A stretch of 64,000 bases of DNA from Phallus indusiatus (Eukaryota > Basidiomycota > Agaricomycetes > Phallales > Phallaceae): positions 33,559 through 97,558 of the forward strand of contig JAQFWX010000129.1 in assembly GCA_027605045.1 (NCBI GenBank). Reading direction: 5' to 3'. Positions 36,373 to 50,809 of this stretch are shown in pieces; the first letter of the stretch is position 1, and every line of letters starts with the position of its first letter. Both the position numbers and the translations under genes were made by a program. The notes under the pieces are model-generated. The model worked only from the letters and a program-made list of their open reading frames with translations. It had not been told where the DNA came from and ran no database searches.

Positions 36373-38785
36373 GAGAATGAAACGAGCTACGATATTGAAG
36401 CTGCAAGGTTGCCAGTGAAGAAGTAGAGATGTTCTTCTTTCCTTTGAAGGACAGATTGACTTGAAGAGAAGACTCATTCATTCTTATAGCGTAATTGTTT
36501 AGGGCTTGTGAATGACAGAAAAGACACCCATCAGTGAAAGCTGAGAGCTCAAGGAGATACATGAATATCGGCCACCTGAATATTCCGTGTTAATTACCCG
36601 GGCCAGAAAGGGTACGGAAGAAACCATCTTGATAATGAGTGAAATGAAATTTGAAATCGGTATTGAGTCAAAGTATACCTTTATCGCGCGAATGCGGCGC
36701 CATGTCATAAACGAAAAGCTTGGCTATTAGCGTGGTTCACGTCGCAATCAGCTCCACAAGAAAAACAAGATAAGAACTGTTGTCGTTGTTGCTGTAAAAG
36801 TACCAAGAAGAAAATACAGGTTTGATAAGGGTGCACTCAATTTATGGGAGACCATATGCTCGTACCTGAAAGCTCTTTATCAAGCCTTGAACCGTAAAAG
36901 AACAAGAAAAAACACATACTTTTGCATATTGCATGAAAGAGGAAAGGATTTTGAACCATAAAAGGTCACAGGGCGACCTTCTAAAATTGATAACAATACC
37001 CCTCGTATACTCTTCCTATTCCAAAAAACAGAGGTTTTCATGTCGGCAAAAAAATTCATTACCACTGAAATGCGGCGTTGAGGTCAGACCATGCGTCGTA
37101 TGTTTTCCTCAATTTGTTTGAGGATTTAAAAACCGAGAAAAACAAACTCGTGTGATTGGAGGTAACCGATCTTCAAAAATAGACATGAATGCATCTTGCA
37201 TTTTTTGAACAGTGCGTTTTTCCTATCAGGCTCTCTGCGTGTGATGTGGAGGTCCGCGTACCGGTGTAATAAATAGATTACCCGGTCTTTTTCAATAAAA
37301 AAATGACCCATGGGTGAAGTTGTAGCCAATATTTTCATATCGAGGTATGAACATCGAACAGATATCGTCAAAATACTCTCACAAGTCGGAGAGCTATTGG
37401 TTCCGGGTGAATTGCGCCAAGCGAGTTTCAAACTCCGCCATAATTCGGGCAGCAAAGGGTTTGAAAACTTGACTCCCAGGAAGCAACAAATCAGACGTTT
37501 ACTCGCCATGTCTTCTAAATGAAATTCATTTTTTCGCATTTCCGCTTCGAGGTTATGGCATTGTTCTCTCTTGTTCGGTCCGGAGTGTGTGATGACGACA
37601 AGGTTCACCATTTATTACTGCCAGTGGTTGGGCAATAAGTAAGCAAGTTGACAACGAGGAAATCACTCAAAACTAGAAGGTGGATACGGTTCGTCAATCT
37701 CATGTTATTACATTTATTCGGAAAAACATCCTCGTTTTCTAATAGCTAATAGTAAACATAGCAGATTAACGATCGATTCGACATTGATTCCATTCCAAGA
37801 TGTCAACGTCTGAGATCAGAGATAGCGTAAGGTCCCCTTTTTGACGATGATGATGATGATGGTGTAGTCTTTTTAATATCGATATCAGAGATCGTTTTTG
37901 AAAAATTAAAGAAGGTCATGAAAAATCTCTCCAGTCGCTCATGCAGCGCTACGCGACTTTTATTTTTAGAATCGGTATTAGTCTCTCTCCTAGTGCGCCA
38001 GCGGGACAAAGCCGACTCAAATAAATGCCATATTATAATCTAACACTCAGTTTATGCTCTAATTCATGTTTGAGTGAGCTGTAAATCTGATGTTTTGATC
38101 GGCAATACGGACTGACCGAGCTATTTCGTCCTCAAATCATGTTCGGTAGTCTCGGAGAGTTTATCACTAAACAATGAAGAAGAATGCGTTATCTCTGAAA
38201 ATAAAAGATATATTGTCTTCCTCGAGCTTCCTTATCAGACTTAGGCAAAGTTTTTCTCGAATCATCTCCACTTCGCGGGCCAAGCGAAGAATCAAAAAAG
38301 CACGCAAGATAGAGCTATCATTCTTTAGAACCTTTGCCACGATGTGAGTTGTCTGAAATTGACGTTATTCAACCCCAAGTTTGCGTTGGCCAAGGGCTTG
38401 GTGATTATTGGATCTTGGCGTCAATCACTCACACGTTTGTAAGTCGAACTCAAATTCGACAGTAGCATTACCCTTTTTGAATAATTAAGTTTCGTTTGCG
38501 CAAGTCAATTTTCTTCATTCACGACCCATTTGGCTAAGAACAGAAGATTCAAACGTGAATACGAGATGCCGTAATTGCCGTAATTGCTGGCGACTGAAGC
38601 ACACAATTACGCATATAAAGTTGCAAAAAAAGCTGCATAAGTTCCACAGTTAATGTACAGCAATAGACCGCAATAGAAATTACACCTTCACAGATTGAAA
38701 TGATACGAGAGAATGAAAAAACCCTATCCATACTTGTTCCATTAGCACCCTTCAAGGGGGTGAGGAACCCTTCACAGGAAAAGCC
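36373..38785. other. Long region with no recognised gene
   Basis: About 2.4 kb between the starts/stops of two minus-strand genes. The longest frame, 37126-37611 (-), encodes 161 residues with mixed hydrophobic and basic character and no recognised domain. A 57-residue very basic frame lies at 38174-38347 (+). A short (GAT)n run is at 37845-37860. Base composition is AT-rich. Nothing here supports a confident gene; the right part should hold the 3' flank of IST1. Confidence 0.5.
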
Positions 38786-40058
38786 CTATCGTCTCTTGAG
38801 GGCGGCTAATCTCTCCGTTAAAGACACGAAATCATCTCCAGCCGGGGGTGGTTTATTGCTCTCTCCAGTTGAGGACGTGGAATCATTCTTCTTTAATGCG
38901 GGTTTCAACGGTTTTTCGGAAGGTACATAGGGCGGGGGTTGTGGTGATACATTTCTTATATCCTTATCCTTCGTAGGAGGAGGAGCGCCTGGGACGGTAG
39001 GTAGCTTTGAAGCAGTCACATTTGCGTCCAGCTTAGATTGAACTTCTTCTTCAGGTGTTTCTTCAGTTTTTTTTGCGTTCTCATCGATGACAGAAGAACT
39101 AGGAACCTGGATGAAGTCGGCTTTATTAGAGAATGCGAGGGTTTTTTTAGTGGTGACAAACCTTTCCCTCAGGTTGGTCACCTTCTTCCGAAGAACTAGG
39201 ACCGTTGTCTTTCTCGCGAGAACTTCGAGGTACGTATTCGATGCCGTAGCCCCTCGCAATTTCTTCGACATAAGCTTCGATCAGATTAGCATCGGGAGCC
39301 GCAACAGCTAGTTTCCGCGTAACCTAGGAGTACGAGAGTTATAATATCGGTAAAATGACGAATAGATCTTGTTTACTCGTTCGCTAACACAATTATCACG
39401 GTTCTCCATGACAGCCAGAGAGAAATCACGGCCGAATTTGTACATTAACATTTCGCGCAGAATGTGGAGTTCTAATATTCGAAATTACTATGAGAAACAT
39501 TGCGATTGTGACTCACAAACGTTCATTGTATTGACCACTCACCTTTGAGTTCTGTCCTAGGGCTAGCATAGATGAGACAACAGACGGCTTCGTAGATGCC
39601 TGGATCGGGCTCCTTGCCACTAGGAGATATTAGATAACAGGGCGCAATGGTGAATAACGAGAAGCACCTTATTTCCAGAAAATTGAATCTGGCGATGAGG
39701 AGTTCACAATAGAGTTCGAGCAACTCGAGTAATTCAACATAAATATCCTCGTTAATAATATTCTCAACTTTGATGCGTGCGGTTTCAAGTCTGCCACGCT
39801 CAACGAGAGTGGCGATATCGCGACGAGAGCTCTTCGCCTGAGCGGTTTTCTTCTCTTGAAGCATCCGAAGACGCTGGACTGCCAGCCTATTTGTGATAAT
39901 CCAAATCAACAGGTTACATCGATATGCTTGTGACTGCGGTAGCGGAGGAAGTCAATGTCGTACCGGAGCTGCACCTTGAGTAAAGAGTGAGCAACAAAGA
40001 AAAAATAAAAATATATTGTTTCATTTACCCTAGTCTTTGCCGCATTCCACTGGACCAT
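38786..40058 (-). CDS. IST1: IST1-like ESCRT-III regulator
   Basis: Regulator of the Vps4 ATPase and ESCRT-III in multivesicular body sorting, acting at endosomes. The N-terminal IST1 domain is highly conserved: MVQWNAAKTR-VQLR-LAVQRLRMLQEKKTAQAKSSRRDIATL, then GRLETARIKVENIINEDIYVELLELLELYCELLIARF, and KEPDPGIYEAVCCLIYASPRTEL. It is joined across introns near 40004-40031, 39895-39950, 39620-39680, 39470-39540 and 39325-39385. The second half is low-complexity, Pro/Lys/Ser-rich (NVSPQPPPYVPSEKPLKPALKK), probably a linker for partner binding. It ends with the short helix DDFVSLTERLAALKRR, a likely MIT-interacting motif. The stop is TAG at 38786-38788. The start at 40058 is set because an in-frame TAG lies a few codons further upstream. 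Confidence 0.92.
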
Positions 40059-40540
40059 CTCGTCGTCGTCGTCGTCGTCGTCAGACTACAGGGGGTTTGT
40101 TGTTGTTCAGACTCCGCTGTCCGTCAGCGTTTTTGTACTTCCGGACGCTACGCTACGCAGCACCAGCGGCACAGCACAGCTGCGATTACCGCTGAGTTGT
40201 ATGATAAAGTTATGATTACCGGTGTTATCTAGAAATCTGTCTACTCTTGCCGTCCAGGAACAACGCATGTTTAAGAGCGAAATATGAATATATATATAAC
40301 ATTATATCATCAGCCATCAATATATTCAACGCGTTCCGAGTCGTTGCTGAAGCTCAAGGACAGCCGACGGACTGCCGTCATTGGGTGCATGCTCGAGTCC
40401 AGAGAGAGAATTAAACGCTAGTGTATATCTGGTTCAGTGCCAGTGGGTGCCCCACTCTCTCCAATCGATTCAGGTGCGCGCGCTAACGGAGTCTCTCTCT
40501 CTCTTCCACAACCTTCCACCACCCCAATTCATTGCATCCA
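40059..40540. promoter_or_regulatory. Shared divergent promoter, IST1 / enolase
   Basis: About 480 bases between two outward-facing start codons. Next to the IST1 start is a trinucleotide run (CGT, seven units, 40061-40082). On the enolase side a TATA-like run (ATATATATATAAC, 40290-40303) lies about 240 bases upstream of the ATG. A pyrimidine-rich CTCTCTCTCT tract (40492-40505) just precedes the ATG, as in promoters of strongly expressed fungal genes. Confidence 0.55.
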
Positions 40541-42410
<1,870 letters not shown>

Positions 42411-44209
42411 AACCATAGACGTTCACGATCAAACACAATTAAGCAAGTCAAAGTCAAGTGTAAAATTTTCCAGTGTCATAAATAGAAGCTATCTCAAAAA
42501 AATCATGTTCAATTCGAAGCTTTTGTTACCCTGTGCCAGTATTCAATTTAAAGTGGAGCTCAAGATCTCAAAGCCCGTCGATTGACTTGCGTGGAACAGC
42601 TCCTTTCTCCGACGCCAATCTTTTACTAGCACGAAGTAACGGCGATTTACAAATCACGCGGTGTAGAAACCGTGCCTACGGTGTTCTGAAACCACCCAAT
42701 AGACGTTTCAGTTTTTATTTTTTGAAATTCGCATGCAAGCGTAAATGACGTTGGTTTGATGAAGACCGACGACTGGAAGGGAATCAGCGACCGGGTTAAC
42801 TATCTCAACCGTTTTTCTAAATGGTTGATCCTCGGAAAGATTAATGGTATATTCTGGGTATTGCCGCCGAACATTTCGTCAACGCGCGTGGCAATACACG
42901 TTCCGAAATACACATGCAGCAATGCAAACTGAAAAGTCCTATTAGTGGTCACTAGTGGTCGCCTGTGGTCGCACGGAGCACAAGCAAAAATGCCGGTTAT
43001 TTCGGGAGCTAAAAGCTTAAAATTCGAAGTCTACTCCAATACACTACATATTAATGCATGACCTCTCAAGTTTTTCACCGGAACGTTTTATGCACATTCC
43101 GGAGGGAGATTTGGACCTGCATACATTTACATGGTAACTATGTACATACATGTTTCCATGCGATTCCGTCGAGCCCTTTTTATTGCCCTTAATTGTTGAT
43201 GGTCCGAGCATCGTGGAATATTCTGCTCGACGGTGAATGAGTCCAGGGCTCAGCGCAGGGATGCCGGTCTAAAGTTGAGATTGCCGATTATATGTATACA
43301 TATTACGAGAGCACCTGAGCTGGGTCAAGTCTGGCCAGATGTAGGGTGAGCCTATTTACGTGCTCGTGTGTCAATTTTTTTTTCAAGGCATCAGGAACGT
43401 TTGATTTTGAAGATGTAGAAAAAAAGTCAAAGCAATTCTAGACGGGTCAAAAAATTTAGCTTAGGAGAAGGGAGAATACATGCGCGCAACATACCGCTGA
43501 ATGAGATTGTTGATATTTGGCATAGGCTGGCACAACATATTGAAACTTCGGAGTTGAGGTGTACTTCCGATGAATGATGACAGAGCAGAAATGACGATTC
43601 CTCTGGAAGTAAGGTATGCACTCAGGCTATCATATGCTATCATCCAAAGCGAGTAATATCCGTGCGTATGTATTTTCTTTTGAAATACCGGTATAACCCC
43701 AAACAAACGGCTACTGAAAAAATGGAGAAAATCTAGACAAAATATCTGTCTTCGTGGCCGGAACCGGGGTGAGCGGTCAGTTTGTTTGTCTTTTTCTCAC
43801 TTGCTCTCTCTCGGAAATCGCAGATCGAAGTGGTGATTGTGCCATCTGCATAGCTGGACCATGTGCTATCTAACAATGATTTTGATTTTAGTTACATCTC
43901 TCATATTGACAATTTTGGCGAGACGAACAAGCAACAAAAACAAATTACAATGACATTGCCAAGGCACCAGCCTGAGCCTGGGATGAGATGAGATGACGGA
44001 TCAAGTATGTTGGGATTCGGGGATGGCCGAAATAATCGTGACGAGTGTGACGAGACTAGATACCCTCTCAAATCCGATGCTAAGGTGATGTTATCCCACA
44101 GAAAGGGCGGGTCCCGGTTTCTCTCCCTGCGACGCTCGAAACGCGTTCTTCCACATTCGTTTTTAAACGCGATTCTTATCCCATCGTTCTTGTTGTTCAC
44201 TGGAATGAC
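42411..44209. other. Intergenic region with no recognised gene
   Basis: About 1.8 kb. The first 200 bases are enolase 3' flank. At 42945-42972 there are three short GTGGTC-type repeats (GTGGTCACTAGTGGTCGCCTGTGGTCGC). The minus frame at 43461-43706 (about 81 residues) has no domain or splice support. The last 300 bases should hold the promoter and leader of the methyltransferase gene. Confidence 0.5.
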
Positions 44210-47074
44210 ATGTCACCCAGCGTTGTGCGTTCCAGTCTCGATGTCTCAAAACCTCCGGCAGCTATCGCCGGTTCTCCAGGGACGGCTATTGTCTCTGTGA
44301 AATCTTCAGAAAGTTCTGCTGCTGCTGCTGCTTTTCCTGTCGCCGATCCGCCATTAGGGTCCCAACAACATTCCAGTCGTGATTATATCCCTCCACTATG
44401 GTCTTTTGAAACACCATACAGTATACTCGGCAGTATGATTGGAACCCCACGGGCAGTTTCGCAGAACGGAGAGCATGCGCAGCAGCAGCATAAAAGGACC
44501 ATCACAAGGACAGCAATATCCATGTTTTTCATGGGAATTGGTTTGGGAGAAAAAAAGAGAAGGAAAAGGAGAAGGAGGCTGAGCATTCGAGGTCTGAGAG
44601 ATCTAGGAGTGTTGATCCACCATCAAGAACTTTGCATCCTGTTGCATCTACGCATTCGGCCTCATCTTCATCATCCAAAGGCACTTTGACACCCAAACCA
44701 TCTTCGAATTTGAGAGCGATCTCACATTCAAGTTCAAGGCATATAAAGACGGATCCTGGTCCTCCTCTCCATTCCAATGCCTCATACCTAGAGGATTCTC
44801 CTGTCAAAAACAACTTTCATCACGGAAACGGCCATACCCATCATCCCCACGAAAGTACACCTAGATCAGCTCGCTCGCGTCATCCTCCGTCCAGTTTTCA
44901 CCCAACCAACGGGCATCACGCAGAACCTGACAAAAAAAAGAGATCGAATACTGCTCCTTCAGCAACAGGACCCGAGCACTCTCATACTCAGGAATCATTT
45001 CTGGGGGGTGCTTTCAATATCTACGGTATGCCAGAAGGGCACGCAGCGATGCATGCTACTGTCATGCCTTTTGCTCCTGTTCACCACGGTGTTTCAAAAA
45101 ATGTTGCTCATCGCAAGGAAACACCTGTAGAGTCGTTCAAGCGTAGAATAAAAGAGGCTCACTCACGTGGGTTCACTATCAAAAATGCAAAACGGTACCA
45201 TTCCATACCCCGTGATGAAGCTCCTTATACCCGTGATTACGAGCACAAAACTCTCGATTTGTGAGCTAATCAGACCCGTTTTTTATTTCCTAGATTGCTC
45301 ATTCTCTTCTTGCAGTGATGAATGGACGCGATTATTCGAGTTTCATTTAGTGAAGAAGTGTTGTTTCTTTCCGTTTACAACTGAGCCCAAGCGCGTTCTT
45401 GATTTGGGATGCGGGACTGGATCCTGGGTTGTTCAATGTGCACAAGAGTGGAAAGTAAGTGATAATTGGTCCAGGGCGTGCATCACATTAACATCATTTG
45501 AAGGATACTACATTCGTGGGCCTCGACCTTGTCTCAATACAACCAAACCTCAAGCACTTGGGGGATCCTTCACTCGCCTTACGCGTTGAATGGGTCACCG
45601 CCAACTTCCTCAAACCTTTACCTTTTAAAGATGGCGAGTTTGATTTCGTGCACGTCAGGCGAATAGCAAGAGGTGTTCCGGAGAACCAATGGGAAGCGTT
45701 GTTGGATGAAATCACGAGGGTTTTAATGACCGGTGGAGCTTTCGAGATGGTCGAGGAAGACTTGTTTTTCCCTGGATCGGTCTCTTGTGAAAGCAAATGT
45801 GATTCTAGTGATGAAGATTCGGTTAGTTTGGGAGAGACAACAAACGTTGAATCTGAAAAAGAGGCACAAGCTTTTGCTCTTGCTCGGGATACTTCTCCTC
45901 GGGTTAAGGGCGATGTCCCGATACAGTTTTGGGAGGGCGAAGGAGACGACCGCGACGCAAAGTCACGACAGGTCCAACAAATGACTATCTCGGCTTTGTC
46001 TGAAAGACAAAAGTCTCGCTTATCGGTGGATGAACGACCGCCAGGTCGTAAAGGCACTGTCGGAGGAAACCCAAATGGGACGGAAGATTCTTTGTTTCAT
46101 CCGCTCATTAACCCTATTTTGAATCCACGGGATCATTCGATTCTGGAAGCGGCTTACAATGAACTCCATGCCTCGCGGTTCATCAACCTATTACCTCTTT
46201 CATTGCTAAGCTCGATGCTTGTTTATCACTTTAAAGGTGTGGACAATGTTATTACGTTCATTAAATGGAAAAAGATGCTGATGACCCAAATAGACGTCTG
46301 CACCCACGAGCAAACCGAACTGCTTTTCCCAAAAAGGTCGCAAAAAAAGACTGGACAGAAGAAACGCTCAGTATCTCTTCACGCTCCAATCGCTCCTTTT
46401 GCCGCATCAGCCGACCCAACGAAACCCACTGCGACCCGCAGAAAGTCGTACCATTCCAGAATTGCCGAGTCACCAGGCGCGAATAGCGACCAACCCTCAC
46501 CACATCCACCTGAACCGTTTTTCCGACCAATCAATATGATTACGGATGGTGTCCTTCGCTTACCGAATGACAAGTGGCGATTTGACGAACGGATGCTGAG
46601 TATGCATCTTGCTATTCATGTGAATGAGGTTTTGGCATGCGCAGAGGAGATGTGGGAGTTCATACAGACTTGCCAGAAAAATCCGCGGCGATGGAAGAAT
46701 ACACCGATGGCGGGTTTGTCCGAGTTAGTCAGAGAGGAGTGGGATGATTGTTTAGTCCGGTTCCAGTTGTACGTCGAAGTCTTTTTTCTTTTTCTCTGTA
46801 ATGAGGTGCGGTATTGATGACCATGCTTAATGTTTGCTTTTGTAGGGATATGCAAGATAAGATCGCATTGGCCGATTTACTTCGACTGCAGTTTCCTTTG
46901 GGTATATTGCCATCTCCCAAAAAATCTGATAGAAAGCTATTCGACGAAGCTGTGGAGAGGTGGGAGACACATCGTCGCCAACTTGACATCGAAGAGGGAA
47001 AGAAACCGAAACGTCCTAAACGTCGTCGTCCTATTAGCCGTTCCCTTCGTATTTTTATTGCGCGCAAGGAATGA
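44210..47074 (+). CDS. SAM-dependent methyltransferase-domain protein (frame break in A7 run)
   Basis: Class I methyltransferase of unknown substrate. The start MSPSVVRSSL at 44210 opens a long disordered N-terminus rich in Ser, His and Pro. The frame then breaks: upstream it reads GIGLGEKK, downstream RKKEKEKEKEAEHSRSERSRS. The switch falls at the A7 run 44550-44556, where one extra A would join the two. No GT...AG intron fits the switch, so an assembly error or a recent frameshift is likely. Downstream, ESFKRRIKEAHSRGFTI...YTRDYEHKTLD is spliced (intron about 45261-45315) to FDEWTRLFEFHL. The SAM-binding motif RVLDLGCGTGSWVVQCAQEW follows, and after the next intron FVGLDLVSIQP, FDFVHVRR and ITRVLMTGGAFEMVEEDLFFPG. 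A long insertion and a C-terminal region end in the basic PKRPKRRRPISRSLRIF. The stop is TGA at 47072-47074. The core resembles the methyltransferases of large basidiomycete fusion-type proteins. Confidence 0.8.
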
Positions 47075-47430
47075 TTTATTATCTATTATTATTAGATCTG
47101 GACTGTGGAGTCAATTTGTATGTGAACTTTGTTACTAGATGAGTTAGTACTGTGCAATATTCTGTATACTACCTTCGTTCGTTCTTTCGTATTCTTTAAT
47201 TTTATTGGGATTTGGCTTTCTTTCTTTCTTTTGAGGTTATGAATTTGATCAGTGAATTAAGATGTTAAATCTTTACTTATGATTCTTTGAATCAAACACG
47301 AATCTGTTCTTGATCTGCGCGTGACGTAACGCGCTTGTTCATCTGAATCTTTTGTCTTCATTCGTCCCCTCGTTGACTTGAATTCAAGTCTCATCTTGAA
47401 ATAATTGTGGAGAGGCCTTCTTCGACGAGG

Positions 47431-50400
47431 ATGTCGGAAACATCTCTCGAAAAAGCTGTTCAGCAGAAGTGGCAGCACTACTACAACTACTATCAGGGCC
47501 CCAATTCAGACGGCAGTCGTGGAATAAGAGACGTTCATGAAGTCGAGTTTTTCTTCCTATACATTATCTCAAGAAGTTAATATCTAATATAGGCATGGGA
47601 TATGGTCAACTTCTTCATGAGAATACCAGGTATCACCGACACCCGAAAGCAATTCAGTGAGACAACTTGCTATATGGTCCGAGAGATGTCTAAACAATTT
47701 TTTGTTCTAGAACCTGAATTTATCGAAAGGGTGAAAGTTTCAATCCAGTCATTGACTGAAAAGCGATGGATGCCTGCAACTTTAGATGTATTCCACAGTA
47801 AGATTGCCTGTTTCTATCGCTGAGGCTTGCGGCTAAGACTGTCATAAGGCATGCTCCAAGAAAAAGAATTGGAACTCAAGTCCAATATAGACCATTATAT
47901 GTATACGTGGCAGGTTTGTACAGAATTTTACTTTGTTTTTTTAGGTAACGCTACAGTGGGTGTTTAGGCGACGAAGAGTGCTCGGACTATATACCTGTTT
48001 ATCAACCGTCTGTCAGAAATCCATACCCTCTGGTGTCCATCTCCAATGTATGTTAATGCTTTATCTATCGCACGAGGCAAAATTGTAACGCGAATTTCCA
48101 GCCTTGGGGCTGTTTTTCCACATCGATACCATCGTTCATTCCTTGCCATGGTATACTCGCACCTACCCGACTTCTTTCCTGAGGCCTTACGAGATCTTCT
48201 ACGATGTGCCGTTACGAATTCTCCTTTACCTCCAGATGGAGACAACACCGAATTCCCTGACTGTACATTCCCCCATCCCAATCTTTCGCATCTTTCGCTT
48301 CAACACCCGAATCCTGTCGTCACAGTAGGCCCACCTTCGCAGTACGCAGCTTTATTCGGGGCTTTAGACATTCTCGGATTCCTTGAGCGTTACGATTCGC
48401 AGCTTACGGCGTGTATCAACAGTCTCATCGAAGAGAAGGTTAACAAGACTTGTCCAGGTTCTTGGGATGCTCAGCTGCTTCCCGAGATGAAAAAATGGCT
48501 TGTTGATAGTATTGTGCCGTGGATTTCGAGACCTTATGCTAGAGGGTTGGCTAATCGTAAGCTATCTATTTTGATGATGATAGCTTATTCAAAAGCTAAG
48601 TTGATGTTCAGCGGAAGAGGTGCGGATAGTCGTCTCGAACGTTCTGACAAGGCTGGATTACCATCTCTGCAAAACGTTGTGCAATCTCAGGTTAAAACAA
48701 TCTCGGTTTCTTCTTTGCTCACAGCTGAATTTCATTAACCTAGAATGTCTGAACTTTTCGATATAATAGTGGATTATCCTGATTCAATGCCTGCCTTACT
48801 GGATATCAAGGTACCGCACACATGATTCCGCTTGATTCGGATGCTGACGCTGTCATGATCATTGTGCCAGGAATGTTTGACTAAAGTAGACGATCGCATC
48901 GTGTTAGTCAAAGCTTTGCGAAAGCTGTGCGTTTCATTTAGTGTTCATTTTTGAAGTATTCGTGTATACCATTTCTAGGAATAACCGTCGACTTCTTCAT
49001 CCTGGTGCCGATACGAAAGATATCTTGACTCAATATGTTTCAACTATCCGTTGTCTTAGGGTTATAGACCCACCAGGGGTTTTGTTGTACAAAGTAGCCG
49101 ATCCGATCCGTCGTTATTTGCGGTATGAACAGATTTACTGTTCCAGTCCGTTTCCGTAGATTGCTCACAAAGACCTCTTCAGCGAACGGCCGGACACTAT
49201 CCGGAACATTGTATCCTCGTTGGTCGGAGAAGGTGGAGATCTTTTGGACGAGAACGAGCAGGCCGTACCTTTACAGCAAAGTTCTGTAGAAGACTATACA
49301 GAACCTAACTGGGAACCTGAGCCGATTGACGCTGGACCCGGTAGGTTTGATAAGATTTCCTCGTGTAAAGCTGCGTTAACTTTCTTCTCAGATTTCCGAG
49401 CGAATAAGCCGGCCGATGTTCTCACAACGCTCGTCAGCATCTATGATTCCAAAGATCTTTTCGTCAAGGAGCTACAGGTTCTTCTTGCTCAGCGCTTGCT
49501 GACTATACAAGATGGGAACGATGACAGAGAAGTATGTACTGATTATTTTGTTTGGAATATATGCCGTTTCTGACTTTGAACCCTTTTTCAGAGAAAAAAT
49601 ATCGAAATTTTGAAACTACGTTTTGGTGATGCAGCATTACAGGTTTGCGAAGTGATGTTGCGAGATATGAGCGATTCTAGGAGAATTGATCAACATATTC
49701 AATCTCGAGACCAGGTTTTTCATTTTGTCGTCTTTCATCGTCATTTGCATCGCAGTTAACATAGTTCAATAGTCGGCTATTCATCCCACTATCATCTCCG
49801 CAAACTTTTGGCCATCACTTCAAAATAATACTCTCAAGATGCCTGGCCAATTCAAAGAGTAAGACAATCTGATATATATATTATTGGTTTTCATGCATTT
49901 CGTAGACTACAAGAAAACTATTCAAAGGAGTTCGAGATTTTCAAACCAGACAAGCAACTTCGCTGGTTGTCCCACCTTGGCTCGGTACATCTGGAAATAG
50001 AATTACAAGACCGTAAGATAGAAACAGAGGCGACCCCACTAGAGGCAGCTATTCTCGAATTATTCTCTGAAAAAGGTAATCAACACTATTACTGAGATGT
50101 TAGAAAAGTTCATTGTTTATCCAGATGTCTGGACTGTGGACGAACTTTTACCGCATTTGGGATCTATTGACTCCGCGCCTACCGTAAAAGCCTTAAACGT
50201 CTGGATTGATAAGGGCGTGTTGATGGAAGAGCCTGAAGGACAATACCATCTTTTAGAGATTTCTCGGGAGAAGAGTCAGACTCGTGAACAAGCTCAACGT
50301 ATGGGTGAGATTTCAAGAACTTGTCTTGTTGAGCCAGCTTTTAGCTGACAATCAATCTCTTTTAGAAGAGGACCAAGATCTCAACAGCATCATTTTACAA

Positions 50401-50695
50401 CAGCAGCAGGCTGAACAAATGCGCGTACACTGGAAGGTGAATAACAATGAATTTTTACACTTTATACGGTGTCATCTATTAATTTTCGAAATATGTCTAG
50501 TTTATTCGCGGCATGCTCACGAATGTTGGAAATTTGCCTCTGGATAGAATTAACAGTATGCTTAGATTTGTTCCCGGATATGATCGCACACCGGAACAGT
50601 TATTGATATACTTGGAGAGTGCTCAAAGGGAAGGCCTCATCGTTGTGAAAAATGGTATGTGGAGTTTGACTGCTGCAGGGAGGGCTTCTGGTTGA
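47431..50695 (+). CDS. APC2: Anaphase-promoting complex subunit 2 (cullin)
   Basis: Cullin-like scaffold of the APC/C ubiquitin ligase, which holds the RING subunit Apc11 and triggers mitotic exit in the nucleus and cytoplasm. It starts MSETSLEKAVQQKWQHYYNYY, with an intron near 47532-47592. The middle gives long helical repeats (FGALDILGFLERYDSQLTACINSLIEEKVN). The cullin homology region has DFRANKPADVLTTLVSIYDSKDLFVKELQVLLAQRLL and RKNIEILKLRFGDAALQVCEVMLRDMSDSRRID. Then come NFWPSLQNNTLKMPG, QENYSKEFEIFKPDKQLRWLSHLGSVHLEIEL and a C-terminal winged helix. An intron at about 50075-50122 joins LFSEK to DVWTVDELLPHLG. The last exon, INSMLRFVPGYDRTPEQLLIYLESAQREG, is the Apc2 C-terminal domain. 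About 15 introns, roughly 840 residues; the stop is TGA at 50693-50695. Confidence 0.9.
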
Positions 50696-50809
50696 ATTTT
50701 ATTACTGCATTAATACATGTATCAATATAATACGCATCATTCTCAATGTATCTAATATCAACATATTCTTCACTAAAATTTGATTTCGATAACGAATTGA
50801 GCTTTTTGA

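Noticed and set aside
43427..43706. Overlapping minus frames in the enolase 3' gap
   Set aside because: Two phases open over the same bases with no domain or splice signal; most likely chance.
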